Shown: positions 40,702-47,338 of the stretch, piece after piece
How the letters are laid out: the number at the start of each line of letters is the position of its first letter
How positions within the stretch are numbered: the first letter of the stretch is position 1
NCBI RefSeq assembly: GCF_001591045.1
Contig: NZ_BCUA01000026.1
Coordinates: forward strand, 1-47,338
From: Sphingopyxis granuli NBRC 100800
GTDB lineage: Bacteria; Pseudomonadota; Alphaproteobacteria; Sphingomonadales; Sphingomonadaceae
Length of the DNA stretch: 47,338 bases
Reading direction: 5' to 3'
Position numbers and translations under genes: made by a program
The notes under the pieces: generated by a model
Told to the model about the DNA's origin: nothing
Databases searched by the model: none
Seen by the model: only the letters and a program-made list of their open reading frames with translations

Positions 40702-41042
40702 TGAGCGACGACAAGCGACCGGCGAAGGCGAAAGCGGGTGGACGCGCGGCGGCCGGCAAGAACACGCCCGCGCCGCCGCCGCGTCAGCAGACGCTGAAGT
40801 TCCGCACCGACAATCTGAAGAGCAGCTATTGCAACATGGCCAACGTCACCTCGACCCGCGAAGAGGTGGTGCTGAATTTCGGGGTCAATCAGAATTGGGA
40901 CCAGCCCGGCGCCGCGCCGGGACCGCTCGAGGTCGATGTCCAGCACCGCGTGATCCTCAGCCCCTTTGCCGCGAAGCGCCTCAGCGATGCGCTGGGCCAG
41001 TTGGTGCGCGATTATGAGCAGCGCTATGGCCCGCTCGGCTGA
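40698..41042 (+). CDS. DUF3467-like small protein
   Basis: The 114-residue product has a basic, Pro/Ala-rich N terminus (to about residue 35), then a compact domain. SYCNMANVTSTREEVVLNFG and the terminal LVRDYEQRYGPLG resemble the DUF3467 family, whose role is unknown. The start ATGATG overlaps the giant gene's TGA (4 nt from the first ATG), which implies translational coupling. There is no signal peptide or membrane segment, so it is probably cytosolic. It could be a chaperone or regulator for export of the giant protein, but this is inferred from position only. Confidence 0.75.
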   Translation: MMSDDKRPAKAKAGGRAAAGKNTPAPPPRQQTLKFRTDNLKSSYCNMANVTSTREEVVLNFGVNQNWDQPGAAPGPLEVDVQHRVILSPFAAKRLSDALGQLVRDYEQRYGPLG

Positions 41043-41057
41043 TGCGCGGATGACCGG

Positions 41058-42911
41058 GTGAGCGTGGCGGCCGACATCGGGACCGCGTCGCGGTCGCAGG
41101 GGGCGGACGAGGCCCGGCTGTGGGCATCGCTGGCGTCGGCGCGCGACGCGGGGTCCTTCTGTCAGGCCTGGCTCGACCTGCAATGCGCCCGCACGCGCGG
41201 GGTCAGCGCCGGACTGATCCTGCTCGAGGGCACCGGTGGCGCCTTCGCCCCCGCGGCGGGATGGCCCGCCGGCCCGCAGGAGCACCCCCATCTGCGCAAG
41301 GTCGCCGAGGCGACGCTCGCGAACGGGCAGGTGGTGGTCGAAGGCGATGCGGACGATCCCGACACGATGGGCATCGGCTATCCGATCGCCGCCGACGGGC
41401 GGATGATGGGCGCGGTGCTGCTCGCCGTGACCGGGCTGACCTCGCCGCAGATGCAGTTGCTGCTGCGCGAACTCCACTGGGGCGTCGGCTGGATTCACTC
41501 GCTGGTCTGGCAGCACCGCTCCGCCGGCGACGAAGGGCGCACGGAGGCGGCGACCGCGGCGATGGACGTGCTGGCGGCGATGCAGGAGCATGACACGCTG
41601 GCCGAAGCGGAACTGGCGCTGTGCAACGCGGCGACGATCGCCCTCGATGCCGACCGGGTGTCGCTGGGGCTGGTGCAGGGCGACCGCGTCAAGCTGTCCG
41701 CCATGTCGCACGGTGCGTGGTTTCGGAAACGGTCGGACGTCGCCGAGGCGCTGGAAGCCGCGATGGACGAGGCGATGGACCAGGACATGCTGCTGTCGGT
41801 CCCGCTGGTGCGCGAGTGCGATCCGATCCTGTTGCAGCAGGACCGCCTGCTCGCGCTGGCGGGCAAGGGCGCGGTCGCCAGCGTGCCGATGACCGACCGC
41901 GGACTGCCGGTCGGGGTGCTGACGATCGAGCGCGCGGTCGATGCCGATCCGTTCGATGCTCGCGACCTGCTGCTCGCCGAAACGATCGCGGCGCTGGTGG
42001 CGCCGGGGATCGCGCTGCGGCGGCGCGAGGAAAGATGGATCGGCGGCCGCATCCGGCGGCACGGCATGGATGGCGCGCGCGCGCTGTTCGGCCCGCGCCG
42101 TCCGCTGGCGAAGGCGCTGGGGATCGGCGCGCTGCTGTTGCTGATGATCTTGTTCGTTCCGTTCGCCCAGTTTCAGGTGCGCGCCGACGCCGAACTCGAA
42201 GGCCAGGTGCAGCGCGCGGCCTCGGCGCCCTTTTCCGGCTTCATCGCGCGGTCGCAGGCGCGCGCCGGAGACGTCGTGCGCGCGGGACAGGTGCTGGCGA
42301 CGCTCGACGACCGCGACCTGATCGTCGACCGCGCCCGCGCGCTCGGCGAGGTGCAGCAGCTCGACCGCCGCTATCGCGAGGCGCTGGCCAAGCACGAGCG
42401 CGCCGACATGAGCCTGGCCGGCGCGCAGCTTCGCCAGGCGGAGGCGAGCCTGCGCCTGATCGAATATAAGCTCGCGCGCACCCGCATCGTCGCGCCGCTG
42501 TCGGGCGTGCTGGTGTCGGGCGACCTCAGCCAGAAGGTCGGGACGCCGGTCGAGGAAGGCGACGTGCTGTTCGAGGTCGCGCCGCTCGGCAGCTTCCGTG
42601 TCGTGCTGAACGTCGCGGAGGAGGATGTGAATTATCTGCGCCCCGGGCAGCAGGGCCGCTTCGCGCCCACGGGACTTGCGGGCGAGACGGTGCCCTTCAC
42701 GGTCAGGCGGATCACGTCGGTCACGGCCAATGTCGATGGCGAGAATGTATTCCGCGTCGAGGCGGAACTGGCGGGCGACCGCCGCGCGGTGCTGCGCCCC
42801 GGCATGGAAGGCGTCGCCAAGGTGAAGATCGACCGGCGCAGCAACGCCTGGATCTGGACGCGCGGCCTGCGCGAATGGCTGCGGCTGTTCTTCTGGAAGT
42901 GGCTGCCCTAG
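41058..42911 (+). CDS. GAF-domain HlyD-type membrane-fusion/adaptor protein
   Basis: The 617-residue protein is a fusion. Residues about 20-335 are soluble and contain one or probably two GAF-like domains (IGYPIAADGRMMGAVLLAV, then SVPMTDRGLPVGVLTIERAV). A single transmembrane helix follows at about 353-372 (ALGIGALLLLMILFVPFAQF). The rest is a HlyD/RND-type adaptor: a biotinyl-lipoyl half (FSGFIARSQARAGDVVRAGQ), a helical hairpin (about 415-470), the second lipoyl half (RIVAPLSGVLVSGDL) and a beta-barrel. The GAF part would be cytosolic and the adaptor periplasmic, coupling a cytosolic signal to the envelope. GTG start at 41058, 15 nt after the DUF3467 gene; the ribosome-binding site is weak. 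No ABC ATPase is nearby, unlike type I secretion loci. Confidence 0.85.
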   Translation: MSVAADIGTASRSQGADEARLWASLASARDAGSFCQAWLDLQCARTRGVSAGLILLEGTGGAFAPAAGWPAGPQEHPHLRKVAEATLANGQVVVEGDADDPDTMGIGYPIAADGRMMGAVLLAVTGLTSPQMQLLLRELHWGVGWIHSLVWQHRSAGDEGRTEAATAAMDVLAAMQEHDTLAEAELALCNAATIALDADRVSLGLVQGDRVKLSAMSHGAWFRKRSDVAEALEAAMDEAMDQDMLLSVPLVRECDPILLQQDRLLALAGKGAVASVPMTDRGLPVGVLTIERAVDADPFDARDLLLAETIAALVAPGIALRRREERWIGGRIRRHGMDGARALFGPRRPLAKALGIGALLLLMILFVPFAQFQVRADAELEGQVQRAASAPFSGFIARSQARAGDVVRAGQVLATLDDRDLIVDRARALGEVQQLDRRYREALAKHERADMSLAGAQLRQAEASLRLIEYKLARTRIVAPLSGVLVSGDLSQKVGTPVEEGDVLFEVAPLGSFRVVLNVAEEDVNYLRPGQQGRFAPTGLAGETVPFTVRRITSVTANVDGENVFRVEAELAGDRRAVLRPGMEGVAKVKIDRRSNAWIWTRGLREWLRLFFWKWLP

Positions 42912-42933
42912 AGCATGAAGTATTTCGTTGAAT

Positions 42934-43015
42934 CCGTTCGTGTCGAGCGAAGTCGAGACACCCATCGGCCCGGCGCCACGCTGATGGGTGTCTCGACTTC
43001 GCTCGACACGAACGG
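42934..43015. repeat. REP-like palindrome, 33-bp perfect arms
   Basis: Arms at 42934-42966 and 42983-43015 are exact reverse complements around a 16-nt loop. The core (GTGTCGAGCGAAGTCGAGAC) resembles a dispersed palindrome I associate with sphingomonad intergenic regions. No RAYT transposase is in the window. In RNA it would form a very stable hairpin inside the operon, able to stabilise upstream mRNA or attenuate the two downstream genes. There is no T-run. Confidence 0.9.
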
Positions 43016-43059
43016 GTTTCTGGATCTGCCTCGAGATAGGCTGTCGGATTGGGCGCGCG

Positions 43060-45213
43060 ATGGCCAATCCCTTTGAAAGCGCCTCCTGGTTCCAGGTCGC
43101 CCGGCTGAGGCCCCGGCTCAAGACGCATGTGCGCGTCCGGCGCCACCGCTATCGCGGCACGGTGCAATATGTGCTCGACGACGGCGCCGCCGGCAAGGCG
43201 CACCGGCTGACGAAGGGCGCGTGGCGCTTCGTCGGGCGGCTCGACGGCGAACGGACGGTCGAGCAATTGTGGGAGCGGCTGGTCGAGGAACTGGGCGAGG
43301 ACGCGCCGACGCAGGACGACGTCATCACGGCGCTCGGCCAGCTGCACGGGTCCGACCTGCTGTCGACCGACATGCTTCCCGATACCGGCGAGCTGATCAA
43401 GCGGCAGAGGAAGCAGCGGCGGCAACTGCTGATGCAGAATCTGAAAAGCCCGATGTCGCTGCGGATTCCGCTGGTCGATCCCGATGCCTTCCTGACCCGC
43501 GCCATGCCGTGGGTGCGGCCGCTGTTCGGCTGGGCCGGGCTGGCGCTGTGGCTCGCCGTGGTCGGCGCGGCGCTGCTGGTCGTCGGCACCCACTGGCAGG
43601 AACTGACGACCAATATCATCGACCGGGTGCTGTCGACCGACAATCTGCTGATCATGGCGGTCTGCTATCCGCTGGTGAAGACGATCCACGAACTCGGCCA
43701 CGGCTTCGCCGCCAAGGCATGGGGGCGCGAGGTGCGCGAGATGGGCGTGATGCTGCTCGTGCTCTTTCCGGTGCCCTATGTCGATGCGTCGGCGGCGAGC
43801 GCCCTGCCGAACAAGTGGCAGCGGGCGCTGGTCGGTGCCGCCGGGATGGTGTCGGAACTGTTCGTCGCCGCGATTGCCGCGCTGCTGTGGGTTGTGCTGG
43901 AGCCCGGGCTCGCGCGCAGTTTCGCCTATAACGTCATGCTGATCGCCGGCATCTCGACCGTGCTGGTCAACGGCAATCCGCTGCTGCGCTTCGACGGCTA
44001 TTATATCCTCGCCGACCTGCTCGAAATCCCCAACCTCGGCTCGCGCGCCAATCGCTATTGGGGCGATCTGGTCAACCGGCATGTCTTTCGCACCCACGAC
44101 ATGCCGCCGTTCGATGCGACGCCGGGCGAGAAACGCTGGTTCCTCGTCTACGCCCCGGCGGCCTTCGTCGCGCGCATGGTGATGCTGTTCGGCATCGCGC
44201 TGATCGTTGCGTCGCGTTTTTTCCTGATCGGCGTCCTGATCGCGCTGTGGACGCTGTGGACCGGGGTCGGCCTGCCGCTGTGGAAGATGGGGGCGCATGT
44301 CGTCAGCAGCCCGCAACTCCACCGCAACCGGGGCTTCGCGATGCGGCTGACGGGCGGCGCGGTGGCGGCGGCGCTGCTGATCCTGTTCGTCATTCCGGCG
44401 CCGCACCACGTCAACGCGCAGGGGGTGGTGTGGCTGCCCGACCAGGCGCATGTGCGCGCCGCGACCGGCGGCTTCATCACCCGCGTCGCCGTGGGAGAGG
44501 GGAGCTTCGTCCGCGCCGGGCAGTTGCTGATCGAGACCAGCCAGCCGACGCTGGAGACCGACGTCGCGCGGCTCGACTGGCGGCGGCGCGAGTTGCAGGC
44601 GGCGGCCGATGCCGAACTGGGCGGCGACCGCGTCAAGCGTCAGATCGGTCAGTTCGCGATCGACGAGGCCGAACAGAAGCTGGCGATCCAGCGCGAGCGC
44701 TATGGCGAGCTTCGCCTGCTCGCGGGGGCGGAGGGGCGGTTCGTCACCGCGCTGGCGCCCGCGTCGGACCTGCCGGGGCGGCATGTCCGCCAGGGCGAAC
44801 TGATCGGCTATGTCACCCCCGGACAGGCGGAGGTGGTGCGCGTCGCGGTGACTCAGGACGACATCGACCTCGTCCGCCGCGAACTCGTCCGCGTCCGCTA
44901 CCGCATCGCCGCGCTGCCCGGCGCGACGCACGAAGGGCGTGTGGTGCGCGAGGTGCCCGGCGGCACGCGCGACCTGCCGAGCGAGGCGCTGGCGCTGGGC
45001 AAGGGTGGCACCATTCCCACCGACCCGACCGATCCGAACGGGCGCAAGGCGCTGGGCCGCGTCTTCCTGTTCGACATCGGCCTGCCGCCCGAACTGCGGC
45101 AGGTGCCGTTCGGGACGCGCGTCCATGTCCGCTTCCAGCTCGGCTGGGAGCCGATCGGTTGGCAGGTCGCGCGGCGGCTGCGCCAGTTGCTGCTGTCGCG
45201 GTTCAATGCCTGA
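43060..45213 (+). CDS. PqqD-like/M50-type zinc metalloprotease with HlyD-like arm (integral membrane)
   Basis: The 717-residue protein has three parts. Residues about 38-105 resemble a PqqD/RRE fold (LTKGAWRFVGRLDGERTVEQ ... LGQLHGSDLL). Residues about 145-445 form a multi-pass membrane domain with the M50 zinc motif HELGH (210-214) and the second-ligand region NGNPLLRFDGYYIL (Asp 312). Residues about 450-700 resemble a HlyD/lipoyl periplasmic arm (ATGGFITRVAVGEGSFVRAG, closing lipoyl half near VSQ-like positions not clear). Such proteins are annotated as site-2-protease or YydH-like peptidases next to peptide export systems. The ATG at 43060 is chosen because the GTG frame from 42988 starts inside the REP palindrome. 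The ribosome-binding site is weak. It follows the GAF adaptor and overlaps the SecA gene by 8 nt. Probable role: recognition, cleavage or gating of the giant protein. Confidence 0.85.
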   Translation: MANPFESASWFQVARLRPRLKTHVRVRRHRYRGTVQYVLDDGAAGKAHRLTKGAWRFVGRLDGERTVEQLWERLVEELGEDAPTQDDVITALGQLHGSDLLSTDMLPDTGELIKRQRKQRRQLLMQNLKSPMSLRIPLVDPDAFLTRAMPWVRPLFGWAGLALWLAVVGAALLVVGTHWQELTTNIIDRVLSTDNLLIMAVCYPLVKTIHELGHGFAAKAWGREVREMGVMLLVLFPVPYVDASAASALPNKWQRALVGAAGMVSELFVAAIAALLWVVLEPGLARSFAYNVMLIAGISTVLVNGNPLLRFDGYYILADLLEIPNLGSRANRYWGDLVNRHVFRTHDMPPFDATPGEKRWFLVYAPAAFVARMVMLFGIALIVASRFFLIGVLIALWTLWTGVGLPLWKMGAHVVSSPQLHRNRGFAMRLTGGAVAAALLILFVIPAPHHVNAQGVVWLPDQAHVRAATGGFITRVAVGEGSFVRAGQLLIETSQPTLETDVARLDWRRRELQAAADAELGGDRVKRQIGQFAIDEAEQKLAIQRERYGELRLLAGAEGRFVTALAPASDLPGRHVRQGELIGYVTPGQAEVVRVAVTQDDIDLVRRELVRVRYRIAALPGATHEGRVVREVPGGTRDLPSEALALGKGGTIPTDPTDPNGRKALGRVFLFDIGLPPELRQVPFGTRVHVRFQLGWEPIGWQVARRLRQLLLSRFNA

Positions 45214-47227
45214 GCTGTCCGTCCTCCGCGAGCGCGCCCGCGACCTGTGGCGCGAGGTGCGCAGCGACGCGCGCCCGGTCATCGCGCCCTATCCCGAGCG
45301 CGGCCCCGCGCCGTCGTGGAAATGGGATCGCCCCGTCGACCTGCTGGTCGGCCGCGCGCTGGCGGGCGCGCGGCCCGCCATGCTCGCGCGGGCGGAGGCG
45401 ATCGCGGAGGCGGCGGAGGCGCTCCGCCCGCTGGATGACGCGGACCTCGACGCGCGCTGCGCCGCGCTGCGCGTCAGGCTGATGCGCCATGGACTTTCCG
45501 ACCCGGTGTTGATCGATCAATGCTTTGCGCTGATCCGCGAGGTGACGGGGCGGATGCTTGGGATGCGGCATTTTCCCGTGCAGCTGATGGGCGGTCTGGT
45601 GATGGTCGAGGGCGGCCTCGCCGAAATGGCGACGGGAGAGGGCAAGACGATCACCGCGCTGCTGCCCGCCATCACCGGGGCGATGGCAGGAATGCCGGTG
45701 CATGTGTTCACGGTGAACGACTATCTCGCGGAGCGCGACGCCGCCAAGCTGCGCCCCGTCTACGAACGCTTCGGGCTCAGCCTGGGGGTGGTGATCCACG
45801 GGCAGGAGACGCCCGAGCGCCGCGCCGCCTATCGCGCCGACGTCGTCTATGGCACCAACAAGGAAATCACCTTCGACTATCTGCGCGACCAGACCGCGCT
45901 GGGGCCAAAGCGCGGCGCGGCGCGGCGGGTGATGCGCGACCTGTTCGGCGATCGAGTGGCCGAACCGCTGATCATGCGCGGCCTTTATTTTGCCGTGGTC
46001 GACGAGGCCGATTCGATCTTCATCGACGAGGCCCGCACGCCGCTGATCCTGTCGGCCGAGATGCCGGCGAACGACGACGGCCTGTATCTGGCCGCGCTCG
46101 AACTGGTGCGCCAACTGGAGGAGGGGCGCCATTACCGCATCCGCGAGGCCGACCGCGCGGTCGAACTGACCGAGCGCGGACATCGCGTCGTCGCCGAGCT
46201 GTCGGAAGGGCTGCCGCAGACGCGCTGGCGGATTCGGCAGGCGCGCGAGCAGATCGCGTCGCAGGCGATCGCGGCACTGCGCCTCTATCAACGCGACCGC
46301 GACTATATCGTCGCCGAGGACAAGGTGCAGATCGTCGATGAATCGACCGGCCGCGTGATGGCCGACCGGTCGTGGGAGGGCGGGCTGCACCAGTTGATCG
46401 AGGCGAAGGAGGAGGTTGAGCTGTCGGGCACGCGCAACACGATGGCGCGCATCACCTATCAGCGTTTCTTCCGCCGCTATCTGCGCCTGTCGGGGATGAG
46501 CGGGACGGTGAAGGAAACCGCGCCCGAACTGTGGGCCGACTATGGACTGAAGGTCACGGTCGTGCCGCGCAACCGCCCCAATCTGCGCCGCGATCGCGGG
46601 CACCGGCTCCATGCCGACGCCGCCTCGAAATGGGCGGCGGTGGCAGAGGCGGTGCGCACGGTGCGCGAGGAGGAAGGGCAGCGGCCGATCCTCGTCGGGA
46701 CGCGCTCGGTCGGGGATTCCGAGGCGGTTGCCGCCGCGCTCGACCGCATCGGCATCGCCTGCCGCATCCTCAACGCGCGGCAGGACGCCGAAGAGGCGGA
46801 GATCGTCGCGGCGGCGGGCCGGATCGGCGCGGTGACGGTCGCGACCAACATGGCCGGACGCGGCACCGATATCGAATTGTCGAAGGAAGCGCATGCGGCG
46901 GGCGGGCTGCACGTCATCCTGACCGCCTTTCACGAAACCCCGCGCATCGACCGCCAGCTCGAAGGGCGCGCCGGGCGGCAGGGCGATCCCGGCAGCACGC
47001 AGGCGATCACCGCCATCGACGACGAGCTTTACGCGCTGTTCGCCCCGCGCGCCGCACGGGCGCTGAAAGCGTCGGCAAAGGTCTGGCCGATAGAGGGGCG
47101 TCCCGCGAACCTGCTGCGCCGCTGGGCGCAGGGCGCGGCCGAGCGGCGTCATGCCGCGTCGCGCCGCCAGACCGAATTGTCCGAGGAACGTCTGCAAAAG
47201 ACCATGGCGTTCAGCGGCACGGCGTAG
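45206..47227 (+). CDS. Short accessory SecA-like translocase ATPase
   Basis: The 673-residue protein has SecA hallmarks: Walker A ATGEGKT (142-148), VVDEADSIFIDEARTPLILS with DEAD at 266-269, the preprotein cross-linking region (YIVAEDKVQIVDESTGRVM, then GLHQLIEAKEEVELS), NARQDAEEAEIVAAAG, TNMAGRGTDIE and the arginine-finger region QLEGRAGRQGDPGS. Housekeeping SecA is about 900 aa. Here the chain ends soon after the second nucleotide-binding domain, so most of the helical scaffold/wing region and the zinc-binding CPCGSG tail are missing. It is therefore an accessory paralogue, likely dedicated to the giant protein. Start ATG 45206 lies inside the previous stop (ATGCCTGA, 8-nt overlap). An upstream in-frame start (44939) is rejected because it lies in the M50 gene. 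Confidence 0.92.
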   Translation: MPELSVLRERARDLWREVRSDARPVIAPYPERGPAPSWKWDRPVDLLVGRALAGARPAMLARAEAIAEAAEALRPLDDADLDARCAALRVRLMRHGLSDPVLIDQCFALIREVTGRMLGMRHFPVQLMGGLVMVEGGLAEMATGEGKTITALLPAITGAMAGMPVHVFTVNDYLAERDAAKLRPVYERFGLSLGVVIHGQETPERRAAYRADVVYGTNKEITFDYLRDQTALGPKRGAARRVMRDLFGDRVAEPLIMRGLYFAVVDEADSIFIDEARTPLILSAEMPANDDGLYLAALELVRQLEEGRHYRIREADRAVELTERGHRVVAELSEGLPQTRWRIRQAREQIASQAIAALRLYQRDRDYIVAEDKVQIVDESTGRVMADRSWEGGLHQLIEAKEEVELSGTRNTMARITYQRFFRRYLRLSGMSGTVKETAPELWADYGLKVTVVPRNRPNLRRDRGHRLHADAASKWAAVAEAVRTVREEEGQRPILVGTRSVGDSEAVAAALDRIGIACRILNARQDAEEAEIVAAAGRIGAVTVATNMAGRGTDIELSKEAHAAGGLHVILTAFHETPRIDRQLEGRAGRQGDPGSTQAITAIDDELYALFAPRAARALKASAKVWPIEGRPANLLRRWAQGAAERRHAASRRQTELSEERLQKTMAFSGTA

Positions 47228-47237
47228 GGGGCGGGCC

Positions 47238-47307
47238 CTGAAGATCGCATCAGGCTTTCTTCCGCATTTGCGCCGACCCTGGATCGGGTCGGCACATATG
47301 TCTTCAG
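47238..47307 (+). terminator. Stem-loop downstream of the secA-like gene (possible terminator)
   Basis: GCCGACCC (47272-47279) pairs with GGGTCGGC (47286-47293) around a 6-nt loop. Outer arms CTGAAGA (47238-47244) and TCTTCAG (47301-47307) can also pair. There is no following T-run, so intrinsic termination is uncertain. Confidence 0.35.
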
Positions 47308-47321
47308 GCAGGTAAGGGGCT

Positions 47322-47338
47322 GTTCCCCGGCGAAAGCC
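47322..47338. repeat. Right terminal inverted repeat (half of a REP-like palindrome?)
   Basis: GTTCCCCGGCGAAAGCC is the exact reverse complement of positions 1-17. Beyond the 17 bp the two ends diverge. See the left repeat for interpretation. Confidence 0.6.

Noticed and set aside
3667..40701. Type I (RTX) secreted adhesin
   Set aside because: No GGxGxDxUx nonapeptide arrays were found in the giant protein and no ABC transporter or TolC homologue lies in the window.
42988..43059. Longer start (GTG at 42988) for the M50 protease gene
   Set aside because: It begins inside the right arm of the REP palindrome, and the extra 24 residues have no family similarity.
44939..45205. Longer start for the secA-like gene
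   Set aside because: It would overlap the M50 gene by 275 nt; the residues are Arg/Cys-rich shadow sequence, and ATG 45206 gives a normal 8-nt overlap.
47228..47338. Possible extra gene after the secA-like gene
   Set aside because: Only 111 nt remain, taken up by a stem-loop and the terminal repeat; no start with a ribosome-binding site is seen.

Overview
The window is high-GC DNA with strong codon bias and looks like a chromosomal piece from an alphaproteobacterium, most likely a sphingomonad (Sphingomonadaceae). The support is the codon use, REP-like palindromes of a type I associate with sphingomonads, and an alanine-catabolism cluster controlled by an Lrp/AsnC regulator. The assignment is inference; no rRNA or tRNA is present to fix the taxon.

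Region 1 (128-3476) is a D/L-alanine catabolic locus. On the minus strand a TTG-started alanine racemase gene (1746-2885) overlaps dadA (502-1749), which is followed 29 nt later by a RidA-family gene (128-472). Together they would interconvert L- and D-alanine, oxidise D-alanine to an imine, and hydrolyse or detoxify the imine. A divergent Lrp/AsnC gene (3012-3476) shares an AT-rich intergenic region that holds a perfect 9-bp inverted repeat, the probable operator.

Region 2 (3667-40701) is one uninterrupted gene of about 37 kb encoding a 12,344-residue protein. It begins with an LEPR-XLL motif. It continues through about 24 pre-peptidase-C-like beta-sandwich units with four lectin-like inserts, about 17 CARDB-like domains, a PPC plus IPT/TIG-like stretch, two beta-propellers, about 13 putative-Ig/cadherin-like domains, an RHS-like segment, a dockerin-like module, an alpha/beta-hydrolase-like fold whose nucleophile appears lost, an OmpA-like domain, a metzincin-like protease, PKD, and a cohesin-like domain with a basic tail. 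I see no cysteine in it and no RTX nonapeptides.

Region 3 (40698-47227) is a co-oriented, tightly packed cassette. It holds a small DUF3467-like protein, a GAF-containing HlyD-type adaptor, a membrane M50-type metalloprotease with an N-terminal PqqD-like region and a C-terminal HlyD-type arm, and a short SecA paralogue (673 aa). Overlaps of 4 and 8 nt and a 15-nt gap point to one operon with the giant gene; a 33-bp-arm REP hairpin sits in the only long gap. I propose that these four proteins export and process the giant protein by a SecA-driven, ABC-free route. This is the most unusual system in the window and is inference.

The two extreme ends of the window are a perfect 17-bp inverted repeat, probably truncated copies of a REP palindrome (for example contig ends), less likely transposon termini. 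No transposase, CRISPR array, tRNA or rRNA was seen.
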